Of a stretch of 64,000 nt of DNA, positions 44,988 to 54,481 are shown one piece after another. The number at the start of each line of letters is the position of its first letter. Position 1 is the stretch's first letter. Below the pieces are notes generated by a model, which was not told the DNA's origin, made no database searches, and saw nothing but the letters and a program-made list of their open reading frames with translations. Position numbers and translations under genes: made by a program. Origin of the DNA: Fluviicoccus sp. (GTDB lineage: Bacteria > Pseudomonadota > Gammaproteobacteria > Pseudomonadales > Moraxellaceae); assembly GCF_030646115.1 (NCBI RefSeq), contig NZ_JAUSMX010000002.1, forward strand, positions 124,001-188,000. Direction: 5' to 3'.

Positions 44988-46271
44988 ATGTCCCATTTGA
45001 CCGAAGAACAAGCCCATGCCTTCATGATGCGCCTGCTGACCCGCATGAGTCAGTCTGGCGGCTCTGACCTGTTCATCTCCAGCGACTTTCCGCCCAGCAT
45101 GAAAGCTAACGGAGAGATGCAGCCGCTGAGCAGCCAGAAACTGACCGGTGAAATCACCCGTGACTTGGCCCACGCCATCATGAACGAAACGCAGCGTGCT
45201 GAGTTTGCCAAGGAAATGGAATGCAACTTCGCTATCAATGTTCCAGACGTTTCCCGCTTTCGGGTCAATGTTTTCGTGCAGCAGCAATGTGTGGGCATGG
45301 TAATCCGCACCATTTCTTCGGAAATTCCCACGTTTGAGAAGTTGTCGCTGCCCGAAACGCTAAAAGACCTGATCATGCAGAAACGCGGGCTGGTGCTGGT
45401 GGTCGGCGGAACCGGTTCGGGTAAGTCCACTTCGCTGGCCGCGATGATTGATCATCGCAACAGCACCTCCAAGGGCCACATCATCACCGTGGAAGACCCT
45501 GTTGAATATGTGCACCGGCCGAAGCAATCGCTGATCACCCATCGCGAAGTGGGCGTGGACACCCATAGCTGGCACCACGCGCTGAAAAACACCCTGCGTC
45601 AGGCTCCTGATGTCATTCTCATTGGCGAAATCCGTGACGCAGAAACCATGGAACATGCCATTGCCTTCGCCGAAACCGGACACTTGTGCCTGGGCACGCT
45701 GCACGCCAACAACACCAACCAGACCTTTGACCGCATAATCAACTTTTTCCCGGATGAGCGCCGCAACCAGTTGTTGATGGATTTGTCGGCCAACCTGCGC
45801 GGCATTGTCTCGCAACGCTTGGTGCGCACGGAGGACGGCAAGGGGCGTCGCGCCGCCATCGAAATCCTGTTGAATACACAAATGGTGTCCGAACTGATCT
45901 TCAAGGGCGAGTTCCATGAAATCAAACCGATCATGGAAAAATCCCGTGAACTGGGGATGCGCACCTTCGACTGGGCCTTGTTCGAACTGTACAACGAGGG
46001 CCATATCGCCTATGAAGAGGCGATTCGTAATGCGGACTCGGCCAATCAACTTCGCCTGAACATCAAGTTGAAAAGCCAGCGCGGAGAGCCGAAAAACTTC
46101 CAGTCGGCGGCAGCGGCGGCGTCTTCTTCATTGTCTTTTGACAAGTCCTCGCCGGAGGAAATGGACGCCAAACGTAAGGAAGAACTGGAACAGCAGAAGA
46201 TGAACAAGTGGATGATGGAGAAAAAGCTGGCCGCCCAGAAGTTGCAACTTCAGGATGCTCCGGACAAATAA
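44988..46271 (+). CDS. pilU: Type IV pilus retraction ATPase PilU
   Basis: 427 residues from the ATG at 44988; a TTG 30 bases upstream is an alternative. MSQSGGSDLFISSDFPPSMKANG is the PilU start. Walker A is GGTGSGKST, followed by EDPVEYVH, the Asp box GEIRDAETM and the His box ETGHLCLGTLHANN. PilU helps PilT retract pili during twitching. Its C-terminal 60 residues are a charged coiled tail longer than that of Pseudomonas PilU. pilT is not adjacent, unlike the usual pilTU pair. Confidence 0.94.
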   Translation: MSHLTEEQAHAFMMRLLTRMSQSGGSDLFISSDFPPSMKANGEMQPLSSQKLTGEITRDLAHAIMNETQRAEFAKEMECNFAINVPDVSRFRVNVFVQQQCVGMVIRTISSEIPTFEKLSLPETLKDLIMQKRGLVLVVGGTGSGKSTSLAAMIDHRNSTSKGHIITVEDPVEYVHRPKQSLITHREVGVDTHSWHHALKNTLRQAPDVILIGEIRDAETMEHAIAFAETGHLCLGTLHANNTNQTFDRIINFFPDERRNQLLMDLSANLRGIVSQRLVRTEDGKGRRAAIEILLNTQMVSELIFKGEFHEIKPIMEKSRELGMRTFDWALFELYNEGHIAYEEAIRNADSANQLRLNIKLKSQRGEPKNFQSAAAAASSSLSFDKSSPEEMDAKRKEELEQQKMNKWMMEKKLAAQKLQLQDAPDK

Positions 46272-46375
46272 CGCCTTGAAACGATTTTCCCAAAGAGAAT
46301 CATTGCGCAGGGATGCGCGGCGAAACACTATAGAAGTCCTCGTTACAAACCAAGCCAGGACACGGGGATAACGGT

Positions 46376-46972
46376 ATGCCCGAGCTGATTGCCTCACCGC
46401 CCGCCAAGCGCTTGTTTCTGGCGCTTCCCATTCCCACTCAGCTGAAATCTACGATAAAAAACATTCAAAAGCCTTGGCAATCCCTTGATTTACCAGTCAA
46501 TTGGCAGGGGGGGAAGCTGCTGCACCTGACACTGGTTTTCCTGGGGGAACAGCCTGTTGACCGGATTGATATCCTGACGGAACTCATGGAAAACGTCGGT
46601 CGGCAAACGGCGCGCTTCCGCTTGCAACTGGAGGCTCCGGGTGCGTTTCCCTCTTTTGGCCACCCGCAAGTATTGTGGATGGGTGTTGAACCGTCCATGG
46701 CATTGATCCGCTTGCAGCGGCAACTGGTGCTGGAACTGGAGTCAGCCGGTTTCGCCCGCGAGGTACATCCTTATCACCCGCACATCACGATCGGGCGTTG
46801 CCCGCATGAGCTTTCACGCCCTGACCGGCAGCGCGTGCAGGCCGTGTTATCCAAACCGCCGGTATTAGTTGGGGAATCCGGCTGGGAAGTAGACCGCATG
46901 CATCTGTATGAAAGTCATTATGACGAACACGGCCTGCATTACACCCCGCTCAGCGGGATCATGCTTCCCTGA
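46376..46972 (+). CDS. thpR: RNA 2',3'-cyclic phosphodiesterase (2H family)
   Basis: 198 residues with the two HxTx motifs of 2H phosphoesterases: HLTLVF (near 50) and HPHITIGR (near 133). RLFLALPIP at the start and GVEPSMALIRLQ are typical of ThpR/LigT. It hydrolyses 2',3'-cyclic phosphates on RNA and can ligate tRNA halves in vitro. Convergent with the nuclease gene, 9 bases apart. Confidence 0.93.
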   Translation: MPELIASPPAKRLFLALPIPTQLKSTIKNIQKPWQSLDLPVNWQGGKLLHLTLVFLGEQPVDRIDILTELMENVGRQTARFRLQLEAPGAFPSFGHPQVLWMGVEPSMALIRLQRQLVLELESAGFAREVHPYHPHITIGRCPHELSRPDRQRVQAVLSKPPVLVGESGWEVDRMHLYESHYDEHGLHYTPLSGIMLP

Positions 46973-46981
46973 ATCCGGGTT

Positions 46982-48055
46982 TTACCGGCGGCATAAGGAG
47001 GCGCAGGGAACGCCGTCATTATTGCCGTCAATGGCGGTATTGCCGCAATGCCGCAGCTGGAATTCGGCTTCGGCGCAACTTTTCATTTTGGAGCAAGATT
47101 TCACGGGTTGGCATGAAAAAGCCTCCGCAGCCTCTGCTGGCATCGGCAAGGACTCCGGTGGCATTACGGGCACTGTTTCGGGTTCCTGCTTTTCAACGGT
47201 CTGAACCTGAATCGGTTGAGCCGGCTTTTCCACGATCTCCTCGTTCTTTCCGGTGCGGATCAACTCCGGGTCCTGCCCGTACAAGCGGATAAATGGATTG
47301 TCCTGACCCTGGATTTTGGCAATCCGGCGGTTGCGCTCCATTTCCCAATCGTCCGGCGGGTCCATCCGGTTCCAGGCGGCGTACAGCTTGCGGTCTTGGC
47401 CGGATAACCGGAAACCGTAAGTTTTCTCCATGTAAAACATCGTGCGTGCAATTTCGCCTTTCACATATTCCGGAGGTTCGGCGCGCCGGATGGATTCATC
47501 GACTTCCATGGTGCAGGCGCCATATTCACGCTTCTCCCCAGGAACTTCGCCCCAGTTGAAATTCGAACGGTCGCCATTGACCTCGCCAATGGCCGGATAC
47601 AAATTGTTCAGGTCATTGTGCGCGGTATTGAAAACCGGATCCTTGGCTTCGCAACATTTGCGTCCGGACATCTTGCTGCCGCAGATCTTCTCAGGTTCGC
47701 GCCAGCAGGCCCTGAAGTTCCCGAACTGGTGCGCCGGCATGACATGCTCGGCTTCAATGCGCGAGGCGCGCTCCGGGTTCTTGCGGGGTTGATAACCGCA
47801 ACTGTTCCAATCCACCTTGCGCGATTTCGGGCTATAGGAGCAACCACAATAGAAAGTCAGCGCATGTCCTTGATAAACTTCAGAATACAATCTTTTTTTG
47901 GCCAGCTCGAAGGTAGCCGGGGTATCAGGCAGGTTTTCCGGGCGCTCCACCGCATTTCCGGAATCGGGCGGGTTCAGCAGTTGTTTGAGATCTTCCAGCG
48001 AACACGCCGATAACAGCAGGCATGACAATAAGAACAACCACCTATAATTCAACAT
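46982..48055 (-). CDS. EndA-type endonuclease lipoprotein with excalibur-like tail
   Basis: 357 residues from the ATG at 48055, with GGA 9 bases upstream and a lipoprotein signal ending LLSAC. The endonuclease I fold is shown by LTFYCGCSYS, SRIEAEHVMPAHQFG (catalytic His), HNDLNNLYPAIGEVNGDRSN and MFYMEKTYGFRL. A Pro/Glu-rich linker leads to a C-terminal Cys-rich excalibur-like motif, Asp343, Asn345, Asp347, Cys351, whose usual final Glu is Ala. It would degrade extracellular or periplasmic DNA from an envelope anchor. E. coli EndA is shorter and soluble. Confidence 0.85.
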   Translation of the reverse strand: MLNYRWLFLLSCLLLSACSLEDLKQLLNPPDSGNAVERPENLPDTPATFELAKKRLYSEVYQGHALTFYCGCSYSPKSRKVDWNSCGYQPRKNPERASRIEAEHVMPAHQFGNFRACWREPEKICGSKMSGRKCCEAKDPVFNTAHNDLNNLYPAIGEVNGDRSNFNWGEVPGEKREYGACTMEVDESIRRAEPPEYVKGEIARTMFYMEKTYGFRLSGQDRKLYAAWNRMDPPDDWEMERNRRIAKIQGQDNPFIRLYGQDPELIRTGKNEEIVEKPAQPIQVQTVEKQEPETVPVMPPESLPMPAEAAEAFSCQPVKSCSKMKSCAEAEFQLRHCGNTAIDGNNDGVPCASLCRR

Positions 48056-48113
48056 CTTGTATCCATTATTGAAAGTTGAAACGGAGGTGTGCCAAGCCTC
48101 CGCAGTCATCGCC

Positions 48114-49127
48114 TCAGACGGTGATCAAGCGCCGAATGCCTTCCTCGGCCGCAATCCATTGCGGGTGGCGGGGCAACTCGCTCCAGCCCAGGCGGCGTCG
48201 GCCCTTGAGGGCGGCAAAACGCGATTGATCGGGCAGCGGTTTGCTCTCCCGGGATTCCAGCACCTGGATAGCCGCTTCGGGCTTGTTGCAGACCAGCACC
48301 ATGTCGCAGCCGGCGGAAATCGCAGCCTCCGCACGGTCGGCAAAAGAACCGGCGACCCCCGCCCCTTCCATGCTCAGGTCGTCCGAGAAAATGACCCCGC
48401 GAAAGCCGATTTTCTTACGCAGAATTTCCTGTAGCCATACAGGCGAAAAACCGGCTGGCCGGTCATCAACTTCCGGGAAAATGACATGGGCGGGCATGAT
48501 GCCCTGCAAGGCTGAAGCCAAGGCGACAAAGGGCTTCAGGTCATGGGCCTCGATGTCAGCCATGGAGCGGGTGTCTACCGGAATGGCGACATGGGAGTCC
48601 GCCGCAATGGCGCCATGACCGGGGAAATGTTTGCCGGTGGCCGCCATGCCTGCATCCTGCATGCCCTTGATGAAGGGGCCGAGCAAGGCAATGGCTATTT
48701 CAGGCTCACTATGGAACGACCGGTTGCCGATAACCTGGCTGATGCCGCAATCCAGGTCCAGAATGGGTGCGAAACTGATGTCCACGCCAACGGACAGTAC
48801 TTCCGTAGCCATCAACCAGCCCCATTCGTAAGCCAGCTGCCGGGCTTTTTCCGGACTGAGGGAGAACTGATCGCCCAGCGTCTTCATCGGCGGGATTTTC
48901 ACAAAGCCTTCCCGAAAACGCTGCACCCTGCCCCCTTCCTGGTCCACCGCCAGAATTAGCTCGGGACGGACAGCGCGAATCTGGGCCGCCAAGGCCTGAA
49001 TCTGTTCCGGGCCAACAAAATTCCGGGCAAAAAAAATCACCCCGCCGGTCTGCGGATGACGCAAAACTTCACGTTCCACGGCGGTCAGTTCCAGCCCCTG
49101 TACATCCAGCATTACTGAACCGATCAT
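48114..49127 (-). CDS. nagZ: Beta-N-acetylhexosaminidase
   Basis: 337 residues from the ATG at 49127, with GGAGGT seven bases upstream; a GTG at 49142 is less likely. Glycoside hydrolase family 3 NagZ motifs: GVIFFARNF, LILAVDQEGGRVQRF, TGKHFPGHG and IFSDDLSMEGA, the last carrying the nucleophile Asp. It removes GlcNAc from muropeptides in cell-wall recycling and is cytoplasmic. In many relatives this affects AmpC induction, but no ampC is in the window. Confidence 0.96.
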   Translation of the reverse strand: MIGSVMLDVQGLELTAVEREVLRHPQTGGVIFFARNFVGPEQIQALAAQIRAVRPELILAVDQEGGRVQRFREGFVKIPPMKTLGDQFSLSPEKARQLAYEWGWLMATEVLSVGVDISFAPILDLDCGISQVIGNRSFHSEPEIAIALLGPFIKGMQDAGMAATGKHFPGHGAIAADSHVAIPVDTRSMADIEAHDLKPFVALASALQGIMPAHVIFPEVDDRPAGFSPVWLQEILRKKIGFRGVIFSDDLSMEGAGVAGSFADRAEAAISAGCDMVLVCNKPEAAIQVLESRESKPLPDQSRFAALKGRRRLGWSELPRHPQWIAAEEGIRRLITV

Positions 49128-49285
49128 GATGTTTACCTCCACCAGTCTTCAAGCGGGCAATAATAACGAAGACACTACGATAAAGCCTGTGTTTTTTAAG
49201 GGAGTCCGGCTATAAAAACCCTTGGGCTGTCTCTATAATCCGTGGATGTCGGCAATCCGCCGCGCGCGACCTCATCAAGAATCTC

Positions 49286-51418
49286 ATGGCATTGATCAAG
49301 CGTAAAAAAATTGTTGTCTGGGCAGCTGCCTTCGGTGGCGCCGTGTTCTTTACAGCCGTGTTTGCCAAACAGGCCTCGGCTCCCGCACAGCTTGAACCCA
49401 ATGCCGATGAGAAAAAGGCCGCTCGCAGCAGCGTTGTCCTGCTCCGGCACTTGCATTACGAGCACCGCAATTTCAACGATGCTCTTTCGTCACAGGTGTT
49501 GGACCGCTACATCAAGGACCTGGATGGAACGCGCAGCTATTTCCTGGCCAGCGATATTGCATCGTTCCAGATGTATCGCCTGACGCTGGATGATGAAATC
49601 AAGCGCGGTGACCTGGATAATGTTTTCGGGATGTACGGCCGCTTCCAGAAGCGCGTCAGCGAACGCCTGGACTTTGTCCTGACGACACTGGGGCGCGGTG
49701 TCGGCAAAATGGATTTTACCAATCACCAGTCACTTGAAACCAAACGCGATAACGTGCCGTGGGCGCGAAATACGTCTGAACTTGATGATTTGTGGCGTAA
49801 ACGCCTGATGTCCGCCGTGATTAGCCTGAGGTTGACCGGCAAGAGTGACGAAGACATTCAAAAGCTGCTGATCAAGCGTTACCAGAACCAGTTGAACAAC
49901 CTGGCGCGCACCAAGCCGGACGATGTTTTCCAGGCGTTCATGAATTCGCTCGCCGAAACCTATGACCCGCATACGGAATACTTCTCCCCGCGGTCATCCG
50001 AGAATTTCAACATCAACATGAGCCTGTCGCTGGAAGGGATTGGCGCCGTGTTGCAGAACGATGATGAGTACACCAAGATTGTCCGCCTGGTGCCTGCCGG
50101 ACCGGCCGAGAAATCCAGTCAGCTGGCGCCCGGTGACCGTATCATTGCCATTGCCCAGGGCAGCGAGGACTTTGTGGATGTCGTGGGCTGGCGTATTGAT
50201 GAGGTCGTGGACCTGATTCGCGGCCCCAAGGGCAGCCAGGTGCGGCTGCAGGTGATTCCCGCCAGCGCCAAGGATGAACACCAGACCAAGACCGTTTCCA
50301 TTGTCCGTAATACGATCAAGCTGGAAGAACAGGCGGCCCAGAAGCGGGTAATCGAAATCACCCGTAATGACAAGGTTTATCGCCTCGGCGTGATCAAGCT
50401 CCCGACTTTTTATGCCGATTTTCAGGGCATGCAGAATGGTGACCCCAATTACCGCAGCACCACGCGAGATGTCAAACGCCTGATTGCGGAACTGAAGGCA
50501 GAGAAAATTGACGGCATGGTGCTTGATTTGCGCAACAACGGCGGCGGCTCGCTGACGGAAGCCAATTCGCTGGTGGGATTGTTTATTGAAACCGGCCCAA
50601 CAGTACAGATCCGCAGTGCAGGCGGTGAGGTCGAAGTGATGGGGGATTCCGACCCCGCCGTGGATTATGACGGCCCGCTGACTGTCATGGTCAACCGGCT
50701 TTCCGCCTCGGCCGCCGAGATTTTTGCCGGCGCCATACAGGATTATGGGCGGGGCCTTGTGGTCGGCTCCACTAGTTTCGGCAAGGGCACGGTCCAGTCC
50801 CTGCGTGACTTGAACCATGGCCAGTTGAAAGTGACTGAGGCCAAGTTCTACCGGATTTCCGGCGCCAGCACCCAGCATCGTGGCGTTGAGCCGGACGTTT
50901 ACTTTCCGAATGTCTATGACAACAAGGACATTGGCGAGTCCGCACTGGAAAATGCCTTGCCTTGGGATACCATTCCCCCAGCCCGGTTTCTGCCGTACAG
51001 CGGGTACGACAAACAGATCAGCCGCTTGCGAGTCCTTTCCCAGCAACGGCAATCTGCCGATCCGGATTTCAAGTATCTGAATGCGCAAATTGCGCTGGCG
51101 GACACCCTGAAAAAGAACTCGGTTATCTCGTTGAACGAGAAGGCGCGTCAGCAAGAGCAGAAAGAACTGGATGAGAAACGCCTGGCCATTGAAAACGCCC
51201 GTCGTCAGGAAAAGGGTCAGGAGTTGCTGAAAACCTGGCGTGAAGCGGAGGCGGCCAACGATGCCGACGGCAATCCTGACACGGTCGAAGCTCCTGATCC
51301 CGGCGCGAAGGAAAAGCCCGAAGATGAGGCCTACGTACGTGAAGCCGGTCAGGTGTTGCTTGACGCTGTTCTGGCTCCGCCGCTCAAGGTAGTGCGTTCA
51401 ACCAGTCTCCCCCGCTAA
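49286..51418 (+). CDS. prc: Carboxy-terminal (tail-specific) protease Prc
   Basis: 710 residues with an N-terminal signal/anchor. Order: signal (about 1-28), helical lid, PDZ domain (LSLEGIGAVLQNDDEYTKIV to about residue 330), then an S41 domain. The catalytic Ser475 in LSASAAEIFAGA and Lys500 in SFGKGTVQSLRDL are 25 apart, as in E. coli Prc. YFLASDIASFQMYR is also typical. It trims or degrades periplasmic proteins, including peptidoglycan hydrolases. The end overlaps the converging GGCT gene by 35 bases. Confidence 0.96.
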   Translation: MALIKRKKIVVWAAAFGGAVFFTAVFAKQASAPAQLEPNADEKKAARSSVVLLRHLHYEHRNFNDALSSQVLDRYIKDLDGTRSYFLASDIASFQMYRLTLDDEIKRGDLDNVFGMYGRFQKRVSERLDFVLTTLGRGVGKMDFTNHQSLETKRDNVPWARNTSELDDLWRKRLMSAVISLRLTGKSDEDIQKLLIKRYQNQLNNLARTKPDDVFQAFMNSLAETYDPHTEYFSPRSSENFNINMSLSLEGIGAVLQNDDEYTKIVRLVPAGPAEKSSQLAPGDRIIAIAQGSEDFVDVVGWRIDEVVDLIRGPKGSQVRLQVIPASAKDEHQTKTVSIVRNTIKLEEQAAQKRVIEITRNDKVYRLGVIKLPTFYADFQGMQNGDPNYRSTTRDVKRLIAELKAEKIDGMVLDLRNNGGGSLTEANSLVGLFIETGPTVQIRSAGGEVEVMGDSDPAVDYDGPLTVMVNRLSASAAEIFAGAIQDYGRGLVVGSTSFGKGTVQSLRDLNHGQLKVTEAKFYRISGASTQHRGVEPDVYFPNVYDNKDIGESALENALPWDTIPPARFLPYSGYDKQISRLRVLSQQRQSADPDFKYLNAQIALADTLKKNSVISLNEKARQQEQKELDEKRLAIENARRQEKGQELLKTWREAEAANDADGNPDTVEAPDPGAKEKPEDEAYVREAGQVLLDAVLAPPLKVVRSTSLPR

Positions 51419-51764
51419 CCGGTTCCAGCCCGGCCAATGGCCGGGCATACCAATATACCCAAGCATCAAGCCACAACCCACCCTGCCATTGAACCGGCGT
51501 CAGGATGCGCCGGTATTCAGGATTTTCCCCCAGAACCTCTTCATAAGCATCCAGTTTTTCCCATAGGCATTCAGGAATGCCGTAAATATCCCCGACAACA
51601 GGATCTTGGCCAGGTCCCAGCGCCGGATACCAGCCGACCCGGTAAAGCTGTCCACTGACAACACCTGAACCCAGATAATGCCCCTGCTCAGCCAGCCACT
51701 GCCCTTGCGGAGTCCCGGCCTGCGGACGCAGACTGCCGTAAACAAACAGGAAGGAGTTTTCCAT
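51384..51764 (-). CDS. Gamma-glutamylcyclotransferase-like protein
   Basis: 126 residues with the AIG2/GGCT fold: FLFVYGSLRPQAG carries the GSL substrate loop, GYLGSG-type GHYLGSGVVSGQLYRVGWYPAL follows, and Glu in LDAYEEVLGENPEY is the expected catalytic acid region. Members split gamma-glutamyl amines or glutathione to 5-oxoproline. It converges on prc with a 35-base overlap of coding ends. Confidence 0.9.
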   Translation of the reverse strand: MENSFLFVYGSLRPQAGTPQGQWLAEQGHYLGSGVVSGQLYRVGWYPALGPGQDPVVGDIYGIPECLWEKLDAYEEVLGENPEYRRILTPVQWQGGLWLDAWVYWYARPLAGLEPVSGGDWLNALP

Positions 51765-51809
51765 GTCACTGCCTTTGCTGATTGACCGGTAATTACCGGG
51801 TTAACGTAC

Positions 51810-51834
51810 AAAAAAAAAGGGAGCATCGGCTCCC
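51810..51834 (-). terminator. Intrinsic terminator of sppA operon
   Basis: On the minus strand GGGAGC pairs with GCTCCC around CGAT and runs into nine T residues, 22 bases after the sppA stop. Confidence 0.92.
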
Positions 51835-51855
51835 GTTCTTGTTTCAGTTGCCGCC

Positions 51856-52821
51856 TTAACGAAGTTTCAACCCACCGCCCAGATCCAGGCGGGCGGCAAT
51901 TGTTTCGCCCATGCTGGCTCCCAGCTTGCGGATCATGTTGTCGAACGGGTTCTTCCGGGTGGAATAGTCCACCAGTTCCTCGGAACCCGCTTGTTTGGCA
52001 ACCGATTTCACCGACCCCAAACCATCCGCCAGCCCCAGTTCCACAGCTTGCTGACCGGTCCAGAACAGGCCCGAGAACATCTCGGGAGTCTCCTTCAGGC
52101 GCTGGCCACGGCCTTGCTTGACCGCCGTGATGAACTGCTGGTGGATAGTATCCAGCAGTTTCTGCACGTGGGCTTTTTCCTCAGGGCTGACCGAAGCCAT
52201 GGGGTTGAGGATGGCCTTGTGCTGCCCGGCGGTCATGGTGCGGTCTTCAATGCCGATTTTCTGGGCCAGCGCCTGTGCCCCGAAGCCCGGCATGATGACA
52301 CCGATAGAGCCTACCAGACTGGCCGGGCTGACATAGATCTGGTCAGCAGCAGCGGCAATATAATATGCGCCGGAAGCCCCGATATCCGTGATGACCGCAT
52401 AGACCTTCTTGTCCTTGTGTTCTGCCTTGAGCTTGCGGATTTCGTCATAAACGTAAGCTGACTGCACCGGGCTGCCGCCCGGACTGTTGATGCGCAACAG
52501 CACCGCCTTGCTGTGCTTGGCCTCGAAAGCGGACTGCAAGCCGTCAATAATATCATCGGCATTGGCGTCACTGTCATCGGCAATTTCACCGCTGATATCG
52601 ACAACCGCCACATGATCCTTGCCAAAATCCGCCGCTCCTGAACTTCCGCCGGGTGAAAAAATCATGCCGAGAATAACCAGCAGATAGACAAAGGTCAGCA
52701 ACTTGAAGAAGACACCCCAGCGCCGTGAGCGCCGTTGCTCCTCCACGGAAGCCATGACCGCCTTTTCCAGAATTTGCCACTCTTTGCCCGAATTGTTGGG
52801 GGGCGAAGGCCATTCACTCAT
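51856..52821 (-). CDS. sppA: Signal peptide peptidase SppA-like, S49 family
   Basis: About 321 residues; the ATG at 52821 has GAG seven bases upstream, and an ATG six bases before it is possible. One membrane helix (FKLLTFVYLLVILGMIF) precedes the S49 domain. The catalytic Ser is expected in DIGASGAYYIAAAADQIY and the Lys in LLRINSPGGSP-adjacent or GSIGVIMP segments of the short form. It degrades cleaved signal peptides in the inner membrane. Last gene of rluC-HAD-sppA. Confidence 0.9.
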   Translation of the reverse strand: MSEWPSPPNNSGKEWQILEKAVMASVEEQRRSRRWGVFFKLLTFVYLLVILGMIFSPGGSSGAADFGKDHVAVVDISGEIADDSDANADDIIDGLQSAFEAKHSKAVLLRINSPGGSPVQSAYVYDEIRKLKAEHKDKKVYAVITDIGASGAYYIAAAADQIYVSPASLVGSIGVIMPGFGAQALAQKIGIEDRTMTAGQHKAILNPMASVSPEEKAHVQKLLDTIHQQFITAVKQGRGQRLKETPEMFSGLFWTGQQAVELGLADGLGSVKSVAKQAGSEELVDYSTRKNPFDNMIRKLGASMGETIAARLDLGGGLKLR

Positions 52822-52887
52822 GTTCATTCTCGGGGATTGATAGGGTTGCTTAGCTTAATAAGGCCCTGAGCCTGCAAATGCAAGGCT

Positions 52888-53535
52888 TCAGACAAGGTGT
52901 TGATACAGTTCCGATACATGGTCGACGATAACGCGAGGCTGATGCGGCAGCAACAACTCAACCGCATGAGCGCCATAGCTGACCCCGATGCCGGGCATCT
53001 CCAGTTGCCTGGCCATGGCCAGGTCATAAGTGGTGTCGCCGATCATAATCGCCTGATCCACCCGTTTGCCGGTGTGGGCCAGAATCTGGCTCAGCATAAG
53101 CGGGTCGGGTTTGGATGCGCTCTCATCCGCACAACGCGTAATAATGAAATGATCAACGAGGCCCGTCTGGGCCAGCACCCGGTCCAGGCCGATGCGTGTC
53201 TTGCCCGTGGCTACCGCTAGCAGGCGGTTTTCATTCAGCAATTGTTCCAGCAGTTCGAGGGCGCCGGGGAACAATCTGCTCTTTTCCTCACTGCCGGCGA
53301 CGAAATGCCAGGCATAGCGCTGACGCAGCAACTCCCGGACATCGTCATTGGCGTCAGGAAACAATTGGCGGATGGCAATCGGCAGCGCCAAGCCGATGAT
53401 GTGGCGGCAGTCTGCTGCTGCCGGTACTGGCTGCAACAGGTCGCGCGCGGCTTCCTGAAGACTGTCCACGATATGGGCGGCCGAATCCATCAGCGTGCCG
53501 TCCCAGTCAAAAATAATCAGTTCAGGCTTTGACAA
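52888..53535 (-). CDS. HAD family phosphatase, phosphoglycolate phosphatase-like
   Basis: 215 residues. Motif I LIIFDWDGTLMDSA carries the nucleophile, motif II is AVATGKTR, motif III is ASKPDP and motif IV is MIGDTTYDLAMAR. A C1-type alpha-helical cap lies between motifs I and II. It is the HAD hydrolase commonly found between rluC and sppA in Pseudomonas-like genomes; its substrate (phosphoglycolate or another sugar phosphate) is not set by sequence. Overlaps rluC by 14 bases. Confidence 0.9.
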   Translation of the reverse strand: MSKPELIIFDWDGTLMDSAAHIVDSLQEAARDLLQPVPAAADCRHIIGLALPIAIRQLFPDANDDVRELLRQRYAWHFVAGSEEKSRLFPGALELLEQLLNENRLLAVATGKTRIGLDRVLAQTGLVDHFIITRCADESASKPDPLMLSQILAHTGKRVDQAIMIGDTTYDLAMARQLEMPGIGVSYGAHAVELLLPHQPRVIVDHVSELYQHLV

Positions 53536-54481
53536 GGCGCAGGTACTCCAGCACAGCTTGTAATTCGGGCGCCGGCGGGCAGCTGAACTTCAAGGGTTCG
53601 GTTTTGCCGGACAAGGTCAACGTCAAATCACGGGCATGCAGGAACAGGCGGTTAAGTCCCCAACTGCGGGCAGCCTTGCCGGCGTCGTCATGACCGTACT
53701 TTTCGTCCCCCAGAATGGGATGTCCCAGATACTGGGCATGCACCCGGATCTGGTGCGTGCGGCCGGTCAGCGGTGAGGCTTCAACCAGTGTGGCGTGCCC
53801 AAAACGTTCAATCACACGGAACACGGTTTCGGAAGGCTTGCCGTCGTCACGCACCCGCACAATGCGCTCGCCGGAAGGCAGGGTGCTCTTGTGCAGCGGC
53901 GCTGTCACCTTGTGCTGGCCCCCTTTCAGGTTGCCTTCCAGCAAAGCCACATAGGTCTTGCGGATGCGGCCCTGACGCAGTTGTTCGTGCAGGTCTCGCA
54001 GCACGCTGCGCTTCTCGGAAACCAACAATAGACCCGAAGTGTCACGATCCAGACGATGCACCAGCTCCAGAAACTCCTTTTCCGGGAAAAGTACGCGCAG
54101 GGCTTCAATCAGGCCGAACGGCAGGTTGCTGCCGCCATGAACGGCCAGCCCTGCAGGCTTGTTGACCACAATCAGCCCGTCCTGGTGATACATGATGCGT
54201 TCACGCAACTGCTGCGCCAGATGCGGGCTGGGCGTCGGGGCCGCCGGCACTTCCGGCAGGCGGATTGGCGGCACCCGGATCACATCCCCGGCCTGAATAC
54301 GGTATTCTGCCTTGATGCGGCCTTTGTTGACTCGCACTTCTCCTTTGCGAACAATGCGATAGACCAGCGTACGCGGGGCTCCCTTAAGCGCGGTGATCAA
54401 AAAATTATCAATTCGCTGGCCCTCCTCGCCGTCCTTGACGGTAATGAAACGGACTGCTGAAGAAGTATCGGGTTGATTCAT
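53522..54481 (-). CDS. rluC: 23S rRNA pseudouridine synthase RluC
   Basis: 319 residues from the ATG at 54481; an open frame running to 54715 enters the rne leader and is not credible. An S4 RNA-binding domain (QRIDNFLITALKGAPRTLVYR) is followed by the RluA-type catalytic domain with HRLDRDTSGLLLV (catalytic Asp) and GRTHQIRVHAQYLGHPI. It modifies U955, U2504 and U2580 in E. coli 23S rRNA. Divergent from rne, as in most Gammaproteobacteria. Confidence 0.95.
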   Translation of the reverse strand: MNQPDTSSAVRFITVKDGEEGQRIDNFLITALKGAPRTLVYRIVRKGEVRVNKGRIKAEYRIQAGDVIRVPPIRLPEVPAAPTPSPHLAQQLRERIMYHQDGLIVVNKPAGLAVHGGSNLPFGLIEALRVLFPEKEFLELVHRLDRDTSGLLLVSEKRSVLRDLHEQLRQGRIRKTYVALLEGNLKGGQHKVTAPLHKSTLPSGERIVRVRDDGKPSETVFRVIERFGHATLVEASPLTGRTHQIRVHAQYLGHPILGDEKYGHDDAGKAARSWGLNRLFLHARDLTLTLSGKTEPLKFSCPPAPELQAVLEYLRLVKA

